A DNA stretch of 44,768 nt from a virus. The stretch lies in the IMG/VR virus record IMGVR_UViG_3300030117_003369, positions 64,695-109,462 of that record, one strand, 5' to 3'. The notes beneath the pieces are model-generated. The model was not told where the DNA came from. It ran no database searches and saw only the letters and a program-made list of their open reading frames with translations. Each line of letters opens with the position of its first letter. Positions within the stretch are counted from its first letter, which is position 1. A program made the position numbers and the translations under genes. Below, one piece after another: positions 9,832 to 18,874 of the stretch.

Positions 9832-10097
9832 ATCCCCTCCAGTGGGGGCACCATGTCATACCCCAAGTAAACTGCGTTTGCAGAAGCCTCAGAATCATCA
9901 TTAGATGCCTGTGCCCAATACAAAAGTTGCTTGGCATCTTCAATGTTTAATTCTCTCACTTCATTCAGCCCCATGTTATAGTGTGTCATCAAAAGGTATT
10001 CCATCCCTTCTCGTTGGTAGCGAAGTCGGTCACTAACGGGTCGCCCGTTGATGAAATGTTTGATTTTGCCGACTTCGACTCCCGAAAAAGTAACCAC
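9828..10097 (-). CDS. Second tail-assembly-chaperone candidate (overlapping, -1 frame)
   Basis: 89 aa, in the -1 frame relative to the 120-aa gene that it overlaps by 109 nt. This arrangement is like the G/GT chaperone pair of many long-tailed phages. Here it has its own GTG start at 10097 with a GAGGTGAT ribosome site at 10101-10108, so independent initiation is likely. The content is helical: DRLRYQREGMEYLLMTHYNM, then LNIEDAKQLLYWAQ, then an acidic linker. No canonical X-XXY-YYZ slippery heptamer was found in the shared stretch. Only a CTTTTTC run at 10084-10090 could slip. The chaperone role rests on gene order, small size and the overlap. Confidence 0.5.
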   Translation of the reverse strand: MVTFSGVEVGKIKHFINGRPVSDRLRYQREGMEYLLMTHYNMGLNEVRELNIEDAKQLLYWAQASNDDSEASANAVYLGYDMVPPLEGI

Positions 10098-10351
10098 TCC
10101 ATCACCTCGTTAGGTTCAGGAAGCAGCGCTGCTAATGCTGCGCCTTCAGAAGGAGATATGTGTTCCATATCAAATTGCGAATCGTATGCTAACCAATGAG
10201 TAAATGCATGTCGCCAATAGGATGAAAAATCTAAACTGCCGTCAGATAATAACGGTGCTACGGCTTGGACATCAAAGAAAGTCAATTGTTTTATTTTAAC
10301 TTCTATTTCTTTGCCATTTATTTCAATTTTATTCTTCTTCTCCTGCGACAT
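9989..10351 (-). CDS. Tail assembly chaperone candidate (gpG-like)
   Basis: 120 aa. It follows a tail-tube candidate and an acidic 69-aa gene, the usual place of the first tail chaperone. The N-terminus is a basic beta hairpin (KIEINGKEIEVKIKQLTF). Then come FFDVQAVAPLL and helices including YWRHAFTHWLAYD and PNEVMEWLLF. The layout of a short N-terminal strand pair, helices and then an overlap with a second frame is typical of gpG-type chaperones, which keep the tape measure soluble while the tube grows. No sequence signature is diagnostic, so the name is context-based. The 3' part of this frame (residues about 86-120) is encoded within the overlap. Confidence 0.5.
   Translation of the reverse strand: MSQEKKNKIEINGKEIEVKIKQLTFFDVQAVAPLLSDGSLDFSSYWRHAFTHWLAYDSQFDMEHISPSEGAALAALLPEPNEVMEWLLFRESKSAKSNISSTGDPLVTDFATNEKGWNTF
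10101..10108 (-). promoter_or_regulatory. Ribosome binding site inside an overlapping gene
   Basis: On the minus strand this reads GAGGTGAT, a full match to the 16S rRNA 3' end complement, seven bases from GAGG to the GTG at 10097. It lies within the coding region of the upstream chaperone candidate. It supports separate translation of the 89-aa protein rather than production only by frameshift. Confidence 0.55.
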
Positions 10352-10538
10352 ACTTACTCACTGTGTCCTCGGATGCAGCCGAATCGGGGGCATCCTTTGA
10401 AGCAAGGTGAGCGAATGGATCGTCACTGGCCCTCCCTGCTTCAGGGTCGAAGAGGTATTCTCCACCTTCTTCTTCTTCATCTTCTACAATATCAAGTTCA
10501 ATACGAGGATGAAGAGGTTTCCAAAACTTCATCGGCAT
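10329..10538 (-). CDS. Small acidic protein after the tail tube
   Basis: 69 aa, strongly acidic (IVEDEEEEGGEYLFDPEAG and a GEEE end). It starts at ATG 10538 behind GAGTTGAT and overlaps the next gene by 23 nt. No family recognised. It is probably real because it sits in a tightly coupled operon with a plausible ribosome site and no competing frame. Its place between tail tube and chaperones suggests a minor tail-assembly factor. That role is only a guess. Confidence 0.5.
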   Translation of the reverse strand: MPMKFWKPLHPRIELDIVEDEEEEGGEYLFDPEAGRASDDPFAHLASKDAPDSAASEDTVSKYVAGEEE

Positions 10539-10547
10539 ATTATCAAC

Positions 10548-12563
10548 TCAACAATGGTATAGTGTATCTTGGCTGACTACCTTAACATTTCTCGGCTCCA
10601 GCCTGATTTTGGAATGCAATAGTCCCATCCCATCAGGTACGGGAATAGGAACTTCAGTAATAACATAATCGTCTATGAGGATTCTAAGTGACTGTGCATT
10701 ACTGCCGCCACCACTGACGATTGGCTTTGTGAAGTTGAGATGGATTAAGTTGCCAGTTTCTCCTGCAGAGCCACCTGTTTCAAGGTGGCTGCGCAATCGA
10801 TGTAGAAGCGTAGCATCAGTTAGAATTACATCTATTTCCATCTCAAACTCTTCACGACCTTCACGAATAATAGAAGCGTTTCTAGTACCGCCGTATGGCA
10901 CTTGCTTGGTAGACAAATTGTTTGCATCTACAGTTTCAGCAACAGGATTGCTCTGTATAGTATGGAACAGTTCTACTCCCGTTTTACCTCTCAGTTCAAA
11001 GGCACTAACCATGCCGAGGCTAGAACCAAATGCTTCTACGCTACCGTTGTAGAACATAAACGGTTTCTCTGTACCACTTGCAATGCCTGATGCCTTTCTC
11101 GATGCTGCATCAGTTGCCGTGTTTTGGAACATTCTGTGAGCAATATATCTATCACCTTTGTTAGAAGATTCCAGCCTACCAGTATCAGTGTAAGTAGAAA
11201 GAGCATCGAATACACATCGATATTTTAATTCAGCATCTACAGTGGATGACAATTCCCATTCTACTACTTTACAGCCCCTAAAGATACGAGTCAGTTGCTT
11301 GCTGTCATTAGCGCCGCCCGGAGCGTTAGATGTTTGCTCTGTGCTGTATGAACCAACATCTCTGTTCCTAATACTGTGCTCCATGCAAAATGATGGAATG
11401 GTGTCACTTGAAAACAATAAACGCCTGACTGGATTTGTTATGTCTTTAGTCGTAGCGATACTTGGCCCCGTTGTATCATACTTTCTTAGTAGCACATCAT
11501 CAGCAGCACTAGTACCATCGCCGCTGTGTTCAAACTGCCAAGGGTCGTCTACGAATATCCTGTGCCCACTAGCCAGCGGCTCAATCGCTGCTATTCTTCT
11601 ACACTCGCTTGTTTCAGTCCACTCAAAGTGGTGGGCATCCGATCCTAAACTGCTACTACTAGCAGGGGGCCAGTAATCAGTTGTTGCTATATCAGGAGTC
11701 TTGTAGGTGACAGTTGGTGTTCTAGTAGTATCATGGATTAGAATATAGTCGCCAACTGCCGCTGTAGCAGAGCCGAATGCTAACGAATCTAAATCGATAA
11801 ATGTCTGACCCGGTGCTACAGTAAATGTAAGACTACCCTTTGTAGTGTGACCTGATGGATTAGCGCCGCAGTTGTAAGCATCAACTACTTCTCTACCAAG
11901 GCTGTAGTATAACCAGCGTGGACTATGAAGTGGCATTTCAAGCGCACCATCCATGTGATGCACCTTGCCTGTTTGCTGCACTGCGACTTGTCTACCCAAG
12001 CCAACAACATGATACTTGTGAATATCTACAGTCATATCGGGCAGATTCATAAACGATGCAAGACCGATAAACTGGTCGATTAAACTAACTTCAGCAGATG
12101 CAGCAGCACTAGCATTGATAGCAGTAGTTACTCCAACGGTAGGCATACCTAACGAGTGTACGAAAATCACATCAGATGCTGCACTGGTAACAGTCCCTCC
12201 AAGATTCATTTTTGGAACTATCTTAATTTTAGTCACACTTGACTCGTAGGTATGGTCGATAATGCTGAATATCTTACCGCTAACTGCCTCGTAATAATGA
12301 GCAGAAAAATTACCAGTGTCGCCATGGAATGTCATCTTTGTACCAATCAACATACCAATCGGTACACTCAATACACCTGCCGCTGTGTTGGAACCAATTG
12401 AGCCTGCTGCACCTGCTTGTGTAGCGAATGTGATTTCTGTGTAATCATTGCCATCAGTAGCCGACCAAGTTAAGGGTTCATTGTGTTCAATGTAGAGTCC
12501 TGTTTCGTGGCCCATCGTGACCTCCGAAACATCTCCCTTGTAGTGTGCTGCGAACCCTCCCAT
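10548..12563 (-). CDS. Major tail tube protein candidate
   Basis: 671 aa, with GAGGTGAT upstream of the ATG at 12563. The body is beta-rich. Features include VDIHKYHVVGLGRQVAVQQTG, the block ALEMPLHSPRWLYYSLG, and later FRGCKVVEWELSSTVDAELKY, which resembles the 'gc.v....l...g..l......' core of phage tail tube proteins. It follows a terminator candidate and precedes chaperone candidates, where tube proteins are normally encoded. It is about two to four times longer than a simple tube protein, implying extra surface domains. A sheath-plus-tube arrangement is not seen, since no second sheath gene is present, so the tail is probably non-contractile. The tube call is inference from order and fold-like patterns. 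Confidence 0.55.
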   Translation of the reverse strand: MGGFAAHYKGDVSEVTMGHETGLYIEHNEPLTWSATDGNDYTEITFATQAGAAGSIGSNTAAGVLSVPIGMLIGTKMTFHGDTGNFSAHYYEAVSGKIFSIIDHTYESSVTKIKIVPKMNLGGTVTSAASDVIFVHSLGMPTVGVTTAINASAAASAEVSLIDQFIGLASFMNLPDMTVDIHKYHVVGLGRQVAVQQTGKVHHMDGALEMPLHSPRWLYYSLGREVVDAYNCGANPSGHTTKGSLTFTVAPGQTFIDLDSLAFGSATAAVGDYILIHDTTRTPTVTYKTPDIATTDYWPPASSSSLGSDAHHFEWTETSECRRIAAIEPLASGHRIFVDDPWQFEHSGDGTSAADDVLLRKYDTTGPSIATTKDITNPVRRLLFSSDTIPSFCMEHSIRNRDVGSYSTEQTSNAPGGANDSKQLTRIFRGCKVVEWELSSTVDAELKYRCVFDALSTYTDTGRLESSNKGDRYIAHRMFQNTATDAASRKASGIASGTEKPFMFYNGSVEAFGSSLGMVSAFELRGKTGVELFHTIQSNPVAETVDANNLSTKQVPYGGTRNASIIREGREEFEMEIDVILTDATLLHRLRSHLETGGSAGETGNLIHLNFTKPIVSGGGSNAQSLRILIDDYVITEVPIPVPDGMGLLHSKIRLEPRNVKVVSQDTLYHC

Positions 12564-12572
12564 CTAATCACC

Positions 12573-13019
12573 TCATGGTATCAATTCAGCCAGTATGACT
12601 ACCTCTACTTGGAAGGTGTGCCTAAACAAACGCTTGGTTCTGTCACTAAGATCGGTACGGGTCTTTATGATTAATCTATCATAGTTCACACCATCACCCT
12701 TGCGCTTAGTATGAATCAAGCGGCGAAACTCATCTTCCATTTTCCTCAACCGAGTTCTGCTAACTGCGGTCCTTATGTCAACTGTAACATTGACTCTTGT
12801 TGTAACAAAGTTGTAAAACAAATCAGGCTGCTCTTCACTATGAGCAGTTTCGTAACATAGCACAAAGTCGCTACGCTGTAAATCCAAACGCTTACCACGC
12901 TCAGGGCTGTGGTCTGCTATGTCAATAATGACTGGTTTGATATTCTCAGTGTTGGCTCTATTCCAATCACCAAGAACGGTGATGATAGAATCCAATGGCT
13001 CAGTATATTCTGCCGTCAT
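12573..13019 (-). CDS. Tail terminator / tail completion protein candidate
   Basis: 148 aa, coupled to the upstream connector gene by an ATGA overlap. The layout is a short N-terminal helix (PLDSIITVLGDW), strands (DFVLCYETAH, RVNVTVDIRTAVS), a helix (RLRKMEDEFRRLIHTKR) and closing strands (YDRLIIKTRTD, FQVEVVILAEL). This alpha/beta layout, the 130-160 aa length and the place between connector and tube match tail terminator proteins, which cap the tube and join it to the head. No residue-level signature is diagnostic. Confidence 0.5.
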   Translation of the reverse strand: MTAEYTEPLDSIITVLGDWNRANTENIKPVIIDIADHSPERGKRLDLQRSDFVLCYETAHSEEQPDLFYNFVTTRVNVTVDIRTAVSRTRLRKMEDEFRRLIHTKRKGDGVNYDRLIIKTRTDLSDRTKRLFRHTFQVEVVILAELIP

Positions 13020-14614
13020 TCAAACACCACTACTTCCTTATATCTACCTAAGATAGCCTTGGCTTGGTTACGGAATATCTGAATCTTCGCACCAAGGTCT
13101 ACATTCTGAGAGCCTTCAGGTATTAGCACTGAGCGGTCATCGGACATGAGTAAGTCAGATGCAACCATCTTGGTAGCCGCTTCTTCGATTGCCTTTTCCA
13201 CATAGCGCTCTCCATAGATATAAGCGACTTTGATGGCGTTCCATTCAAAGTACGGATAAGAGTTGTTAAAGTAAATGATGCCCATTTCGTAGTCAATCCA
13301 CCAGTCTTTCAAACGACCTTGGTCGCCTCCTAAGTCAGAGAATGCTCCGATGTCGGATTGGAGTAGTCTTTGGAAAACAGTAGTGCCACCAGTGTTTAGC
13401 GTAGTCAACGGAGTGCCTATCACATTGACACAACCAGTAAACGAAGTATCAGTTTTACCAGTGTATCTTAGGATGGCTACAGATTCTCCTGAGCCTACCA
13501 TCAATACACCACCATTAGCAAACCCACTAGTCGATGCTACATTTACAGTGGTACTAGAAACATTGACAGAAGTTGTACTTGCTTCAGTCACTTGAGATAT
13601 CGTCAAGTTTGTCAAGTCTGTAGAAGCAACGCTAACTGTTTCTCCACCCTTAGTTTGGCGCAGACTTGTAATCTTGACTTTACCATTACCATAGTCAGAG
13701 TTTGCTGTAGCAAGTATCTCATTGTGAACTGCTATGTTACTAGTTGAACCTTCTAATGTGAAGGCTGGACTAAACTCTACAGCCGCTTTGTTTACTCTGT
13801 CCTCCTTGTTGATTAAATCTGCAAGATTCTGAGCAGCGCTTACTTTGTCAAAGTCTGCTCTCCATTTGCTTGTTGAGTTGTCACCATTGTGTTCAGCGAG
13901 GGTAGCAACACTACCGTTTGCCATACCTATACAAATAGAATCATTTTTCAAACCAGCCTCATCTACTATCTCAAGTCTAGCCTCAGAGCCACACAAATCT
14001 CTGTAATCGTCACCCTGCCACACTTCAAGCCTCAAAACCTGCTGTACATTTCTGAACAGGAGAGGGGATGTACCAACATAGTCTGTATAGTACCGGCGGC
14101 GGTAAGGCTTGTAAGTATCGAAATTGATATACTCGGCGTGAACCATTGTAGGTCGCCAAGCATTGTGAGTGTCATTGTCTATACGATCTTGAGTGCGCTT
14201 GATGAACTCCTCAACGGTTGCTTTTGTCATTCCACGAGTCTTGCCGTTGGTGAATGATGCTTGGTTCTGAACATAGCCATTGTCACCAGTTTCGTAAAGG
14301 CCCGGATTAATGGCTGACGAGAATGCTAATTTGACACCGCTAGCAGATGTAGTTATTGCTGTGATTACACGCTCCAAGCCCATAGGGTCAGCGTCACTGT
14401 AAATCAGTATAGTATCATCAACTGAAAAGCCAATGTTTCTGTAATCGCCACCAGTAACAAACACTGCGTTTGCTTCTGCGTTAGCAGACATCAGTACTGC
14501 TTCTTGAGGGCCAATGCCAAGTAAATCTGCAACCTTTTGAGCAGTAGTATATACGATTGCTTCAGGATCGAGGGGTCGTGTTTCAGCCTCACCGGGTGAA
14601 AATATAATCGGCAT
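13016..14614 (-). CDS. Head-tail connector/adaptor candidate with beta insertion
   Basis: 532 aa, ATG at 14614 behind GAGGGG. The N-terminus (VYTTAQKVADLLGI) and the C-terminus (GERYVEKAIEEAATKMVASDLLM ending in an AKAILGRYKEV helix) are helical, as in head-tail adaptors. The middle is beta-rich, with TKATVEEFIKRTQDRID and a Thr/Ser repeat STTVNVASTSGFANGG...LRYTG. Simple adaptors are about 100-200 aa, so this one seems enlarged by an insertion. The FNNSYPYFEW segment just before the C-terminal helices is also common in neck proteins. The connector role is inferred from the helical ends and from its position between the capsid block and the terminator/tube genes. Confidence 0.5.
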   Translation of the reverse strand: MPIIFSPGEAETRPLDPEAIVYTTAQKVADLLGIGPQEAVLMSANAEANAVFVTGGDYRNIGFSVDDTILIYSDADPMGLERVITAITTSASGVKLAFSSAINPGLYETGDNGYVQNQASFTNGKTRGMTKATVEEFIKRTQDRIDNDTHNAWRPTMVHAEYINFDTYKPYRRRYYTDYVGTSPLLFRNVQQVLRLEVWQGDDYRDLCGSEARLEIVDEAGLKNDSICIGMANGSVATLAEHNGDNSTSKWRADFDKVSAAQNLADLINKEDRVNKAAVEFSPAFTLEGSTSNIAVHNEILATANSDYGNGKVKITSLRQTKGGETVSVASTDLTNLTISQVTEASTTSVNVSSTTVNVASTSGFANGGVLMVGSGESVAILRYTGKTDTSFTGCVNVIGTPLTTLNTGGTTVFQRLLQSDIGAFSDLGGDQGRLKDWWIDYEMGIIYFNNSYPYFEWNAIKVAYIYGERYVEKAIEEAATKMVASDLLMSDDRSVLIPEGSQNVDLGAKIQIFRNQAKAILGRYKEVVVFE

Positions 14615-14650
14615 CTTTCATTCCCCTCACCAAAGCCACGCTATAACTCT

Positions 14651-17600
14651 TCAATAACCCTGCCGCCAAAATCGGTCTTTGATACTCTTTAGCAAATCAT
14701 CGCCAACTGTAGCGTCAAATGGACGCATTGCCTCGGATTTTCTTGTTTCTATTTTTTGTTGAAGTTGGCGCAAAAAGTCTTGGCGCTGTTCAAGTGGCAT
14801 TTGTGCAAAGTCAGGACTTCCAACTATTGCCTTTTCTTGTTCAGTCATAAGACTTTCATCAATTGCCGCTGTTGGAGTTGCAGTTGCTTTGGTACCGGGT
14901 GAAGGTAATGCTCCTCCTCCTCCAAAGTTCAGCCCACCTTCAGTAGGTAATACTGCTGCCCCTCTTCCTTCTGCTGCTGCAGGTGGCAATGGAGATGGTG
15001 GCTCAGGTTGCTCTGAGAATGCTGATGGTGGCATTTGAGGAGGCTCAGGCGGCATCTCAGGTTGAGGAGGCATCTCAGGTGCTGCTGGCATCTCAGGTTG
15101 AGGAGGCATCTCAGGTGCTGGAGGCATTTCAGGTTGAGGAGGCATCTCAGGTGCCGGTGGTTGTGCTAAATCAGCCTGAGCAATGTCTTGTTGAAGTTGC
15201 TGTTCCTTTACACGCTTCAACCAAGAAGGCTCAGTATCTTGGAATACGGTTCTCTCTGCAAGTTGTTTATCTTCTCTTCTTTGACCTTCAGGGGCGGAAG
15301 TGCTTGCAGATGACATGCCCATGCCTTCCTGAGCAACTGCCACAGGCTTAGGTCTGAGCATATGCTCTTGCGATTGTTGTGAAATGCCTTGCTTTTCCCT
15401 AAACTCTGCGTCAGCGGCATCCATTTCTTCGCCTATCATGCTATCTCTATCTAAGATAGAACTTATCATTTTCTGAGCCTGTTTACGGTACTCTACCTCA
15501 CTCATACTCTTTTCATCGCTTGCACCTTCATCAAGTAAACTTCTTTGATTAATCTTGACCTTTGCTTCATGATCGTCAATCAGTTGATTTGCAACTCTAT
15601 TGAGCATGTCACCAAGGCCAATTCTTCTGTCCATTCTTAGACCTTGCAATTTAGTTTTAGTCGGAGTTCCTTTCTTTCTCTGCTTGGTTTCTATAACATC
15701 TGTACCTGCAGGACTTTGTGAAACATGAATGTAATCTTCTGTGGCATCTGCATCAGCACCATGCTTAGGTAAGCGTCTTAGGTTTTGCATTTGGCTAAAT
15801 ATTTCAGCAGCCTTTTCATCATCACCTAATTCTTTTGCAGCATCTAATTGGCGCTGCATACCTTCCAAGTCATCAACCATTGTGATACCACCATGAAGCC
15901 CTTCAACTGGCCTTTGGATGTTGCCTATCTTCTGAGCAGAAGCAGTTGGTTGTTCGACTTGAGCAGTGGTTCTTTGAGATATTGGAGTGCCCGCTTCTAT
16001 TTCTTTTTGTGCAGCGGCTTGTTGGTCGTAAGCCATACCTAAGTGCATTCTTAGCACATTGCGCATTTTATCTAGTAGCCTTTCTTCTTCCATGTTTCTG
16101 AAATCTTCATCAGCAAGTTGGCTCTCGACCTGCTCTAACCTGTTGAGTTGTGTACGAGCATCTTCTAGTTCTCTTCTTTTAGCCTCTAACTGAGGTGCTG
16201 TCAAAGCACCACGACCAAACTGATTTGAACCCATCTCGACATCTCTTTCAAGACCTCTAACTCTATTATTTAGTTCAGATTTTCTTTGCCTCAAGTCCTG
16301 TTGCTGGTCCAAGAACTTGCTTTGTAATTGAGTATTTGAGTAGTACTTTGCTAACGATCTTGCCTTTCTTTCAATCAAATCTTCTGCTTGTTGTTGCTCA
16401 CGAAGCCTATCTGCTTGTATGCGACCTGCGACATCTGCTTCTCCAAACAACGCTTCTCTCCTTCTTTCTTTTGACTGATGGTCGGCTAATCTACCCTTTG
16501 CTTCTTCCAACTGCATTCTTAGGTCGGAGATTTCTTTTTGGTCCAAAGTTTCAATGTTTGGTACTAACTTAGCACCAAGTCTTTGCAAATAAGACCTATC
16601 GCTTCCTTCTCCAACTCTTTCTAACAACTTAGGATTCTGTGTAAAGTGATTTGCAACAGCGGCAATAACTGCTTTCTGCGCCTCTTTAGTGTATTTGGTT
16701 TTAGCACCTTCTGTATTTCTAACACCCACTCTCATAGTTGGTTGGTCCATACTTCTTGTCTTTTTGCCTCTAGTAACTCCTCTACCAAAAGCAGCACCTT
16801 GTTGGAACATTCCTCCTCGGCGTAAGCCCTCTAATGTAGGGAACTCATCTCCACCTTCCATGGTGCCTAATTGACCTTCTTCATTTTCGACAATACCTGA
16901 CCGGCGCAAATAAAGTTGCTTTGCCTTTTCTGCCTGCTCAGGGTTATCCTCATTCATTTCATCAATAGTAGCGAAGTCCTTTTCCATTTGACTTCGGTCT
17001 TTGAAAGATAACTCCCTATGCTTAGGTGGCCTTACACCTATGCGAGCAAATGCTTCTACAACTTCAGGAATGTTATACAATTTAAGTCCGGTTTCATCAG
17101 CATAAGCGAATAAGTCCGACTCACGATTATTCATCAATTCGTCAAAAATGTAACTAAACAAAGATCTAGGAGCATGTGCTTCACGAGTTACTTCTCCTGC
17201 ACCACCAGCACCTCCTCTGAATGTTTTTCTTTGTTTGCGACCAAATGCTGCACCCGGAGAGGATTTGTCCTCTTCAGCCATTTCAGGGATTTTAGACTGA
17301 ATGGCTACCATGTCCGACTTATCTCTTTCAGATTGAGTCTTAGCATGTTCAGCCCTAGCCTGCTTGAATCTTTCTTCAAAGATTTTTTTCTCGTCATCTC
17401 TTAGTGGACCTATGTCGCCGGAACCCATGTGCTTACCTACAGGTGAGTAACCGGCCTCTACGAGTTTTTTCCTACCCTCTTCAAATATACCCTTGAGTTC
17501 AGTATAAGGTTCAACAGTTGTCAACTCGTCGACTAATTCTTGAGGAGGAGGAGGTAGACTTTGCATATAACTTTGCAAATTATCTAATTCTTTAGGAAAA

Positions 17601-18574
17601 CGGGGTTTGTCTATTTGACGAAGCCTCTTTTGTGAATCTTTTCTGTGCTCCATTGCTTGTTGAGCAATTCCGGTATCAGGCATTATAGAAAAGCCTTCTA
17701 ATTGATTAGTCAATTTGTCTACTACTTTTTGTAATTTTTCGCCTTTGTTATCCTTTTTGGCATACCTAGCCACCAATGCGGCACTTTGTTCTTCGGTTAA
17801 ATCTTCAGGTATACCTTGTCTTTGCTCAGGTGAGAACTTACTTCGGTCAGGATCTCCACTAGCCAATTCAGCCCGCCTACGCCTTCTATCTTTACCGGCC
17901 TCTACTCCGACCATTGAGCCTGTAGATAACTTCGGCAAATCATCGTCCTTTATGCCTTGTACAAAGGCCGCAATCAATTCATCATCAGATAAGCCTTCTA
18001 TCTTACCAAGTCTAGTCATAGCCAAATCGAAATCAACATCATTCAATTCGGCAATTTGCTCAAGATATCCGGGGTTAGACTTCACCCTTTCTATGATTTG
18101 GTTCAACTGGCCTTCCTTAGTGCGCAGGTCTTTACCTTGTGCGAACTTACTCGGCTCAGGCTTCTCCGCCTCAAACATAGAGGTATCGAGTGCAGGTAAA
18201 CCTGTTTCTTCACCGAATGCTGGGTCTTTTCCTTGTACTGGGAAAAGGTGCCCCTCTCTCTTGCTCGTGCCATACTCTTGAGAAATCTCCTCTCCGTACT
18301 CATCACGGGCAACATCATCATCTTCTTCCTTTTCATCAAAGAAATCATCAGGCAACTCAATGCCTAAATCCTCGGCGGCTTCTTTACCACCAACTATACC
18401 TTGTTTATCAGAAACATCCAATCTTTCAGGCTGCTTAACTTTGACTTTACTAGGGGTTCCTCTTAGGCGCTCTGCTGATTTGCGCCCTTCGCCGGTCCTT
18501 TGTTCAGTATCTTGAGAGGATGCTAACTTGTCTGCTTCATCCTGTGCTCTCGATTTGACTAAAACATCACCCAT
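14651..18574 (-). CDS. 1307-aa charged coiled-coil and Pro-rich protein, function unknown
   Basis: Start ATG 18574 has a GGAGG ribosome site. Low-complexity, highly charged sequence dominates. Residues about 600-860 are strongly helical and Glu/Arg/Gln-rich (LRMQLEEAKGRLADHQ, ERRREALF, LREQQQAEDLIERKA). A (A/Q)PEMPP repeat lies near residues 1140-1190. No enzymatic motif was seen. It lies between the capsid-neighbour genes and the connector, not in the usual tape-measure slot. It could be an internal scaffold, an ejected core protein, or the true tape measure in an unusual place; its length and long helices would allow the last. Both ends look disordered. No plus-strand reading of this region looks genuine. 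Confidence 0.6.
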   Translation of the reverse strand: MGDVLVKSRAQDEADKLASSQDTEQRTGEGRKSAERLRGTPSKVKVKQPERLDVSDKQGIVGGKEAAEDLGIELPDDFFDEKEEDDDVARDEYGEEISQEYGTSKREGHLFPVQGKDPAFGEETGLPALDTSMFEAEKPEPSKFAQGKDLRTKEGQLNQIIERVKSNPGYLEQIAELNDVDFDLAMTRLGKIEGLSDDELIAAFVQGIKDDDLPKLSTGSMVGVEAGKDRRRRRAELASGDPDRSKFSPEQRQGIPEDLTEEQSAALVARYAKKDNKGEKLQKVVDKLTNQLEGFSIMPDTGIAQQAMEHRKDSQKRLRQIDKPRFPKELDNLQSYMQSLPPPPQELVDELTTVEPYTELKGIFEEGRKKLVEAGYSPVGKHMGSGDIGPLRDDEKKIFEERFKQARAEHAKTQSERDKSDMVAIQSKIPEMAEEDKSSPGAAFGRKQRKTFRGGAGGAGEVTREAHAPRSLFSYIFDELMNNRESDLFAYADETGLKLYNIPEVVEAFARIGVRPPKHRELSFKDRSQMEKDFATIDEMNEDNPEQAEKAKQLYLRRSGIVENEEGQLGTMEGGDEFPTLEGLRRGGMFQQGAAFGRGVTRGKKTRSMDQPTMRVGVRNTEGAKTKYTKEAQKAVIAAVANHFTQNPKLLERVGEGSDRSYLQRLGAKLVPNIETLDQKEISDLRMQLEEAKGRLADHQSKERRREALFGEADVAGRIQADRLREQQQAEDLIERKARSLAKYYSNTQLQSKFLDQQQDLRQRKSELNNRVRGLERDVEMGSNQFGRGALTAPQLEAKRRELEDARTQLNRLEQVESQLADEDFRNMEEERLLDKMRNVLRMHLGMAYDQQAAAQKEIEAGTPISQRTTAQVEQPTASAQKIGNIQRPVEGLHGGITMVDDLEGMQRQLDAAKELGDDEKAAEIFSQMQNLRRLPKHGADADATEDYIHVSQSPAGTDVIETKQRKKGTPTKTKLQGLRMDRRIGLGDMLNRVANQLIDDHEAKVKINQRSLLDEGASDEKSMSEVEYRKQAQKMISSILDRDSMIGEEMDAADAEFREKQGISQQSQEHMLRPKPVAVAQEGMGMSSASTSAPEGQRREDKQLAERTVFQDTEPSWLKRVKEQQLQQDIAQADLAQPPAPEMPPQPEMPPAPEMPPQPEMPAAPEMPPQPEMPPEPPQMPPSAFSEQPEPPSPLPPAAAEGRGAAVLPTEGGLNFGGGGALPSPGTKATATPTAAIDESLMTEQEKAIVGSPDFAQMPLEQRQDFLRQLQQKIETRKSEAMRPFDATVGDDLLKSIKDRFWRQGY
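15028..15160 (-). repeat. 18-bp tandem coding repeat, (A/Q)PEMPP
   Basis: On the plus strand the unit is close to GGAGGCATCTCAGGTTGA, about seven copies with single-base changes. On the minus strand it encodes the hexapeptide (A/Q)PEMPP within the 1307-aa protein. The period of 18 nt keeps the frame. It probably forms an extended Pro-rich linker and could expand or contract by slippage. Confidence 0.75.
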
Positions 18575-18578
18575 GAAA

Positions 18579-18863
18579 TCATTCCTCCTTCTGTCCTAAG
18601 TTGTATTCCATTTGGCGATTGCAAGTTCTGCACTTGTCTACCCACATGAAGTAGAGCATACCGCAGTGTTTGCAACGGGTGCCGGACCCGATGTTAAGGA
18701 CATCACCGGCCTTCTTATTACGATTACGCTGCTTCTTGGTTATACCTTGAAGCGGCTTATCTTCATTGAATACGGTGCCAGCCCCGTAGGACTCGGCCAA
18801 CCGTATTCCTCGTTTCTGAAGGCGCTCGATGTCGTCAAACCCAAGAGTGTTGTGTGACTCCAT
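18579..18863 (-). CDS. Small zinc-ribbon protein
   Basis: 94 aa. C64/C67 (CKHC) and C78/C81 (CRTC) form a four-cysteine zinc ribbon. The preceding part is basic (ITKKQRNRNKKAGD) and the N-terminal helix holds DDIERLQKRGIRLAES. The ATG at 18863 has GAGTGGGAT upstream. The ribbon suggests nucleic-acid or protein binding; no family recognised. It lies in the capsid-to-connector interval, so a structural or assembly role is possible. Zinc ribbons recur through this window (portal, 424-aa protein, 233-aa HTH protein, plus-strand gene). Confidence 0.65.
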   Translation of the reverse strand: MESHNTLGFDDIERLQKRGIRLAESYGAGTVFNEDKPLQGITKKQRNRNKKAGDVLNIGSGTRCKHCGMLYFMWVDKCRTCNRQMEYNLGQKEE

Positions 18864-18874
18864 GCCAATCCCAC

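Noticed and set aside
9989-10097. Programmed -1 frameshift as a certain feature
   Set aside because: The frame relation fits, but no X-XXY-YYZ heptamer was found and an internal ribosome site gives a simpler explanation.
15028-15160. CRISPR array
   Set aside because: The units are contiguous with no spacers and keep a coding frame.
17715-18281. Plus-strand 188-aa reading
   Set aside because: Ser/Leu-rich shadow of the charged 1307-aa gene; no ribosome site and no recognisable fold.
14651-18574. Calling the 1307-aa gene the tape measure
   Set aside because: Position before the connector, low complexity and a Pro-rich repeat do not support a firm call.
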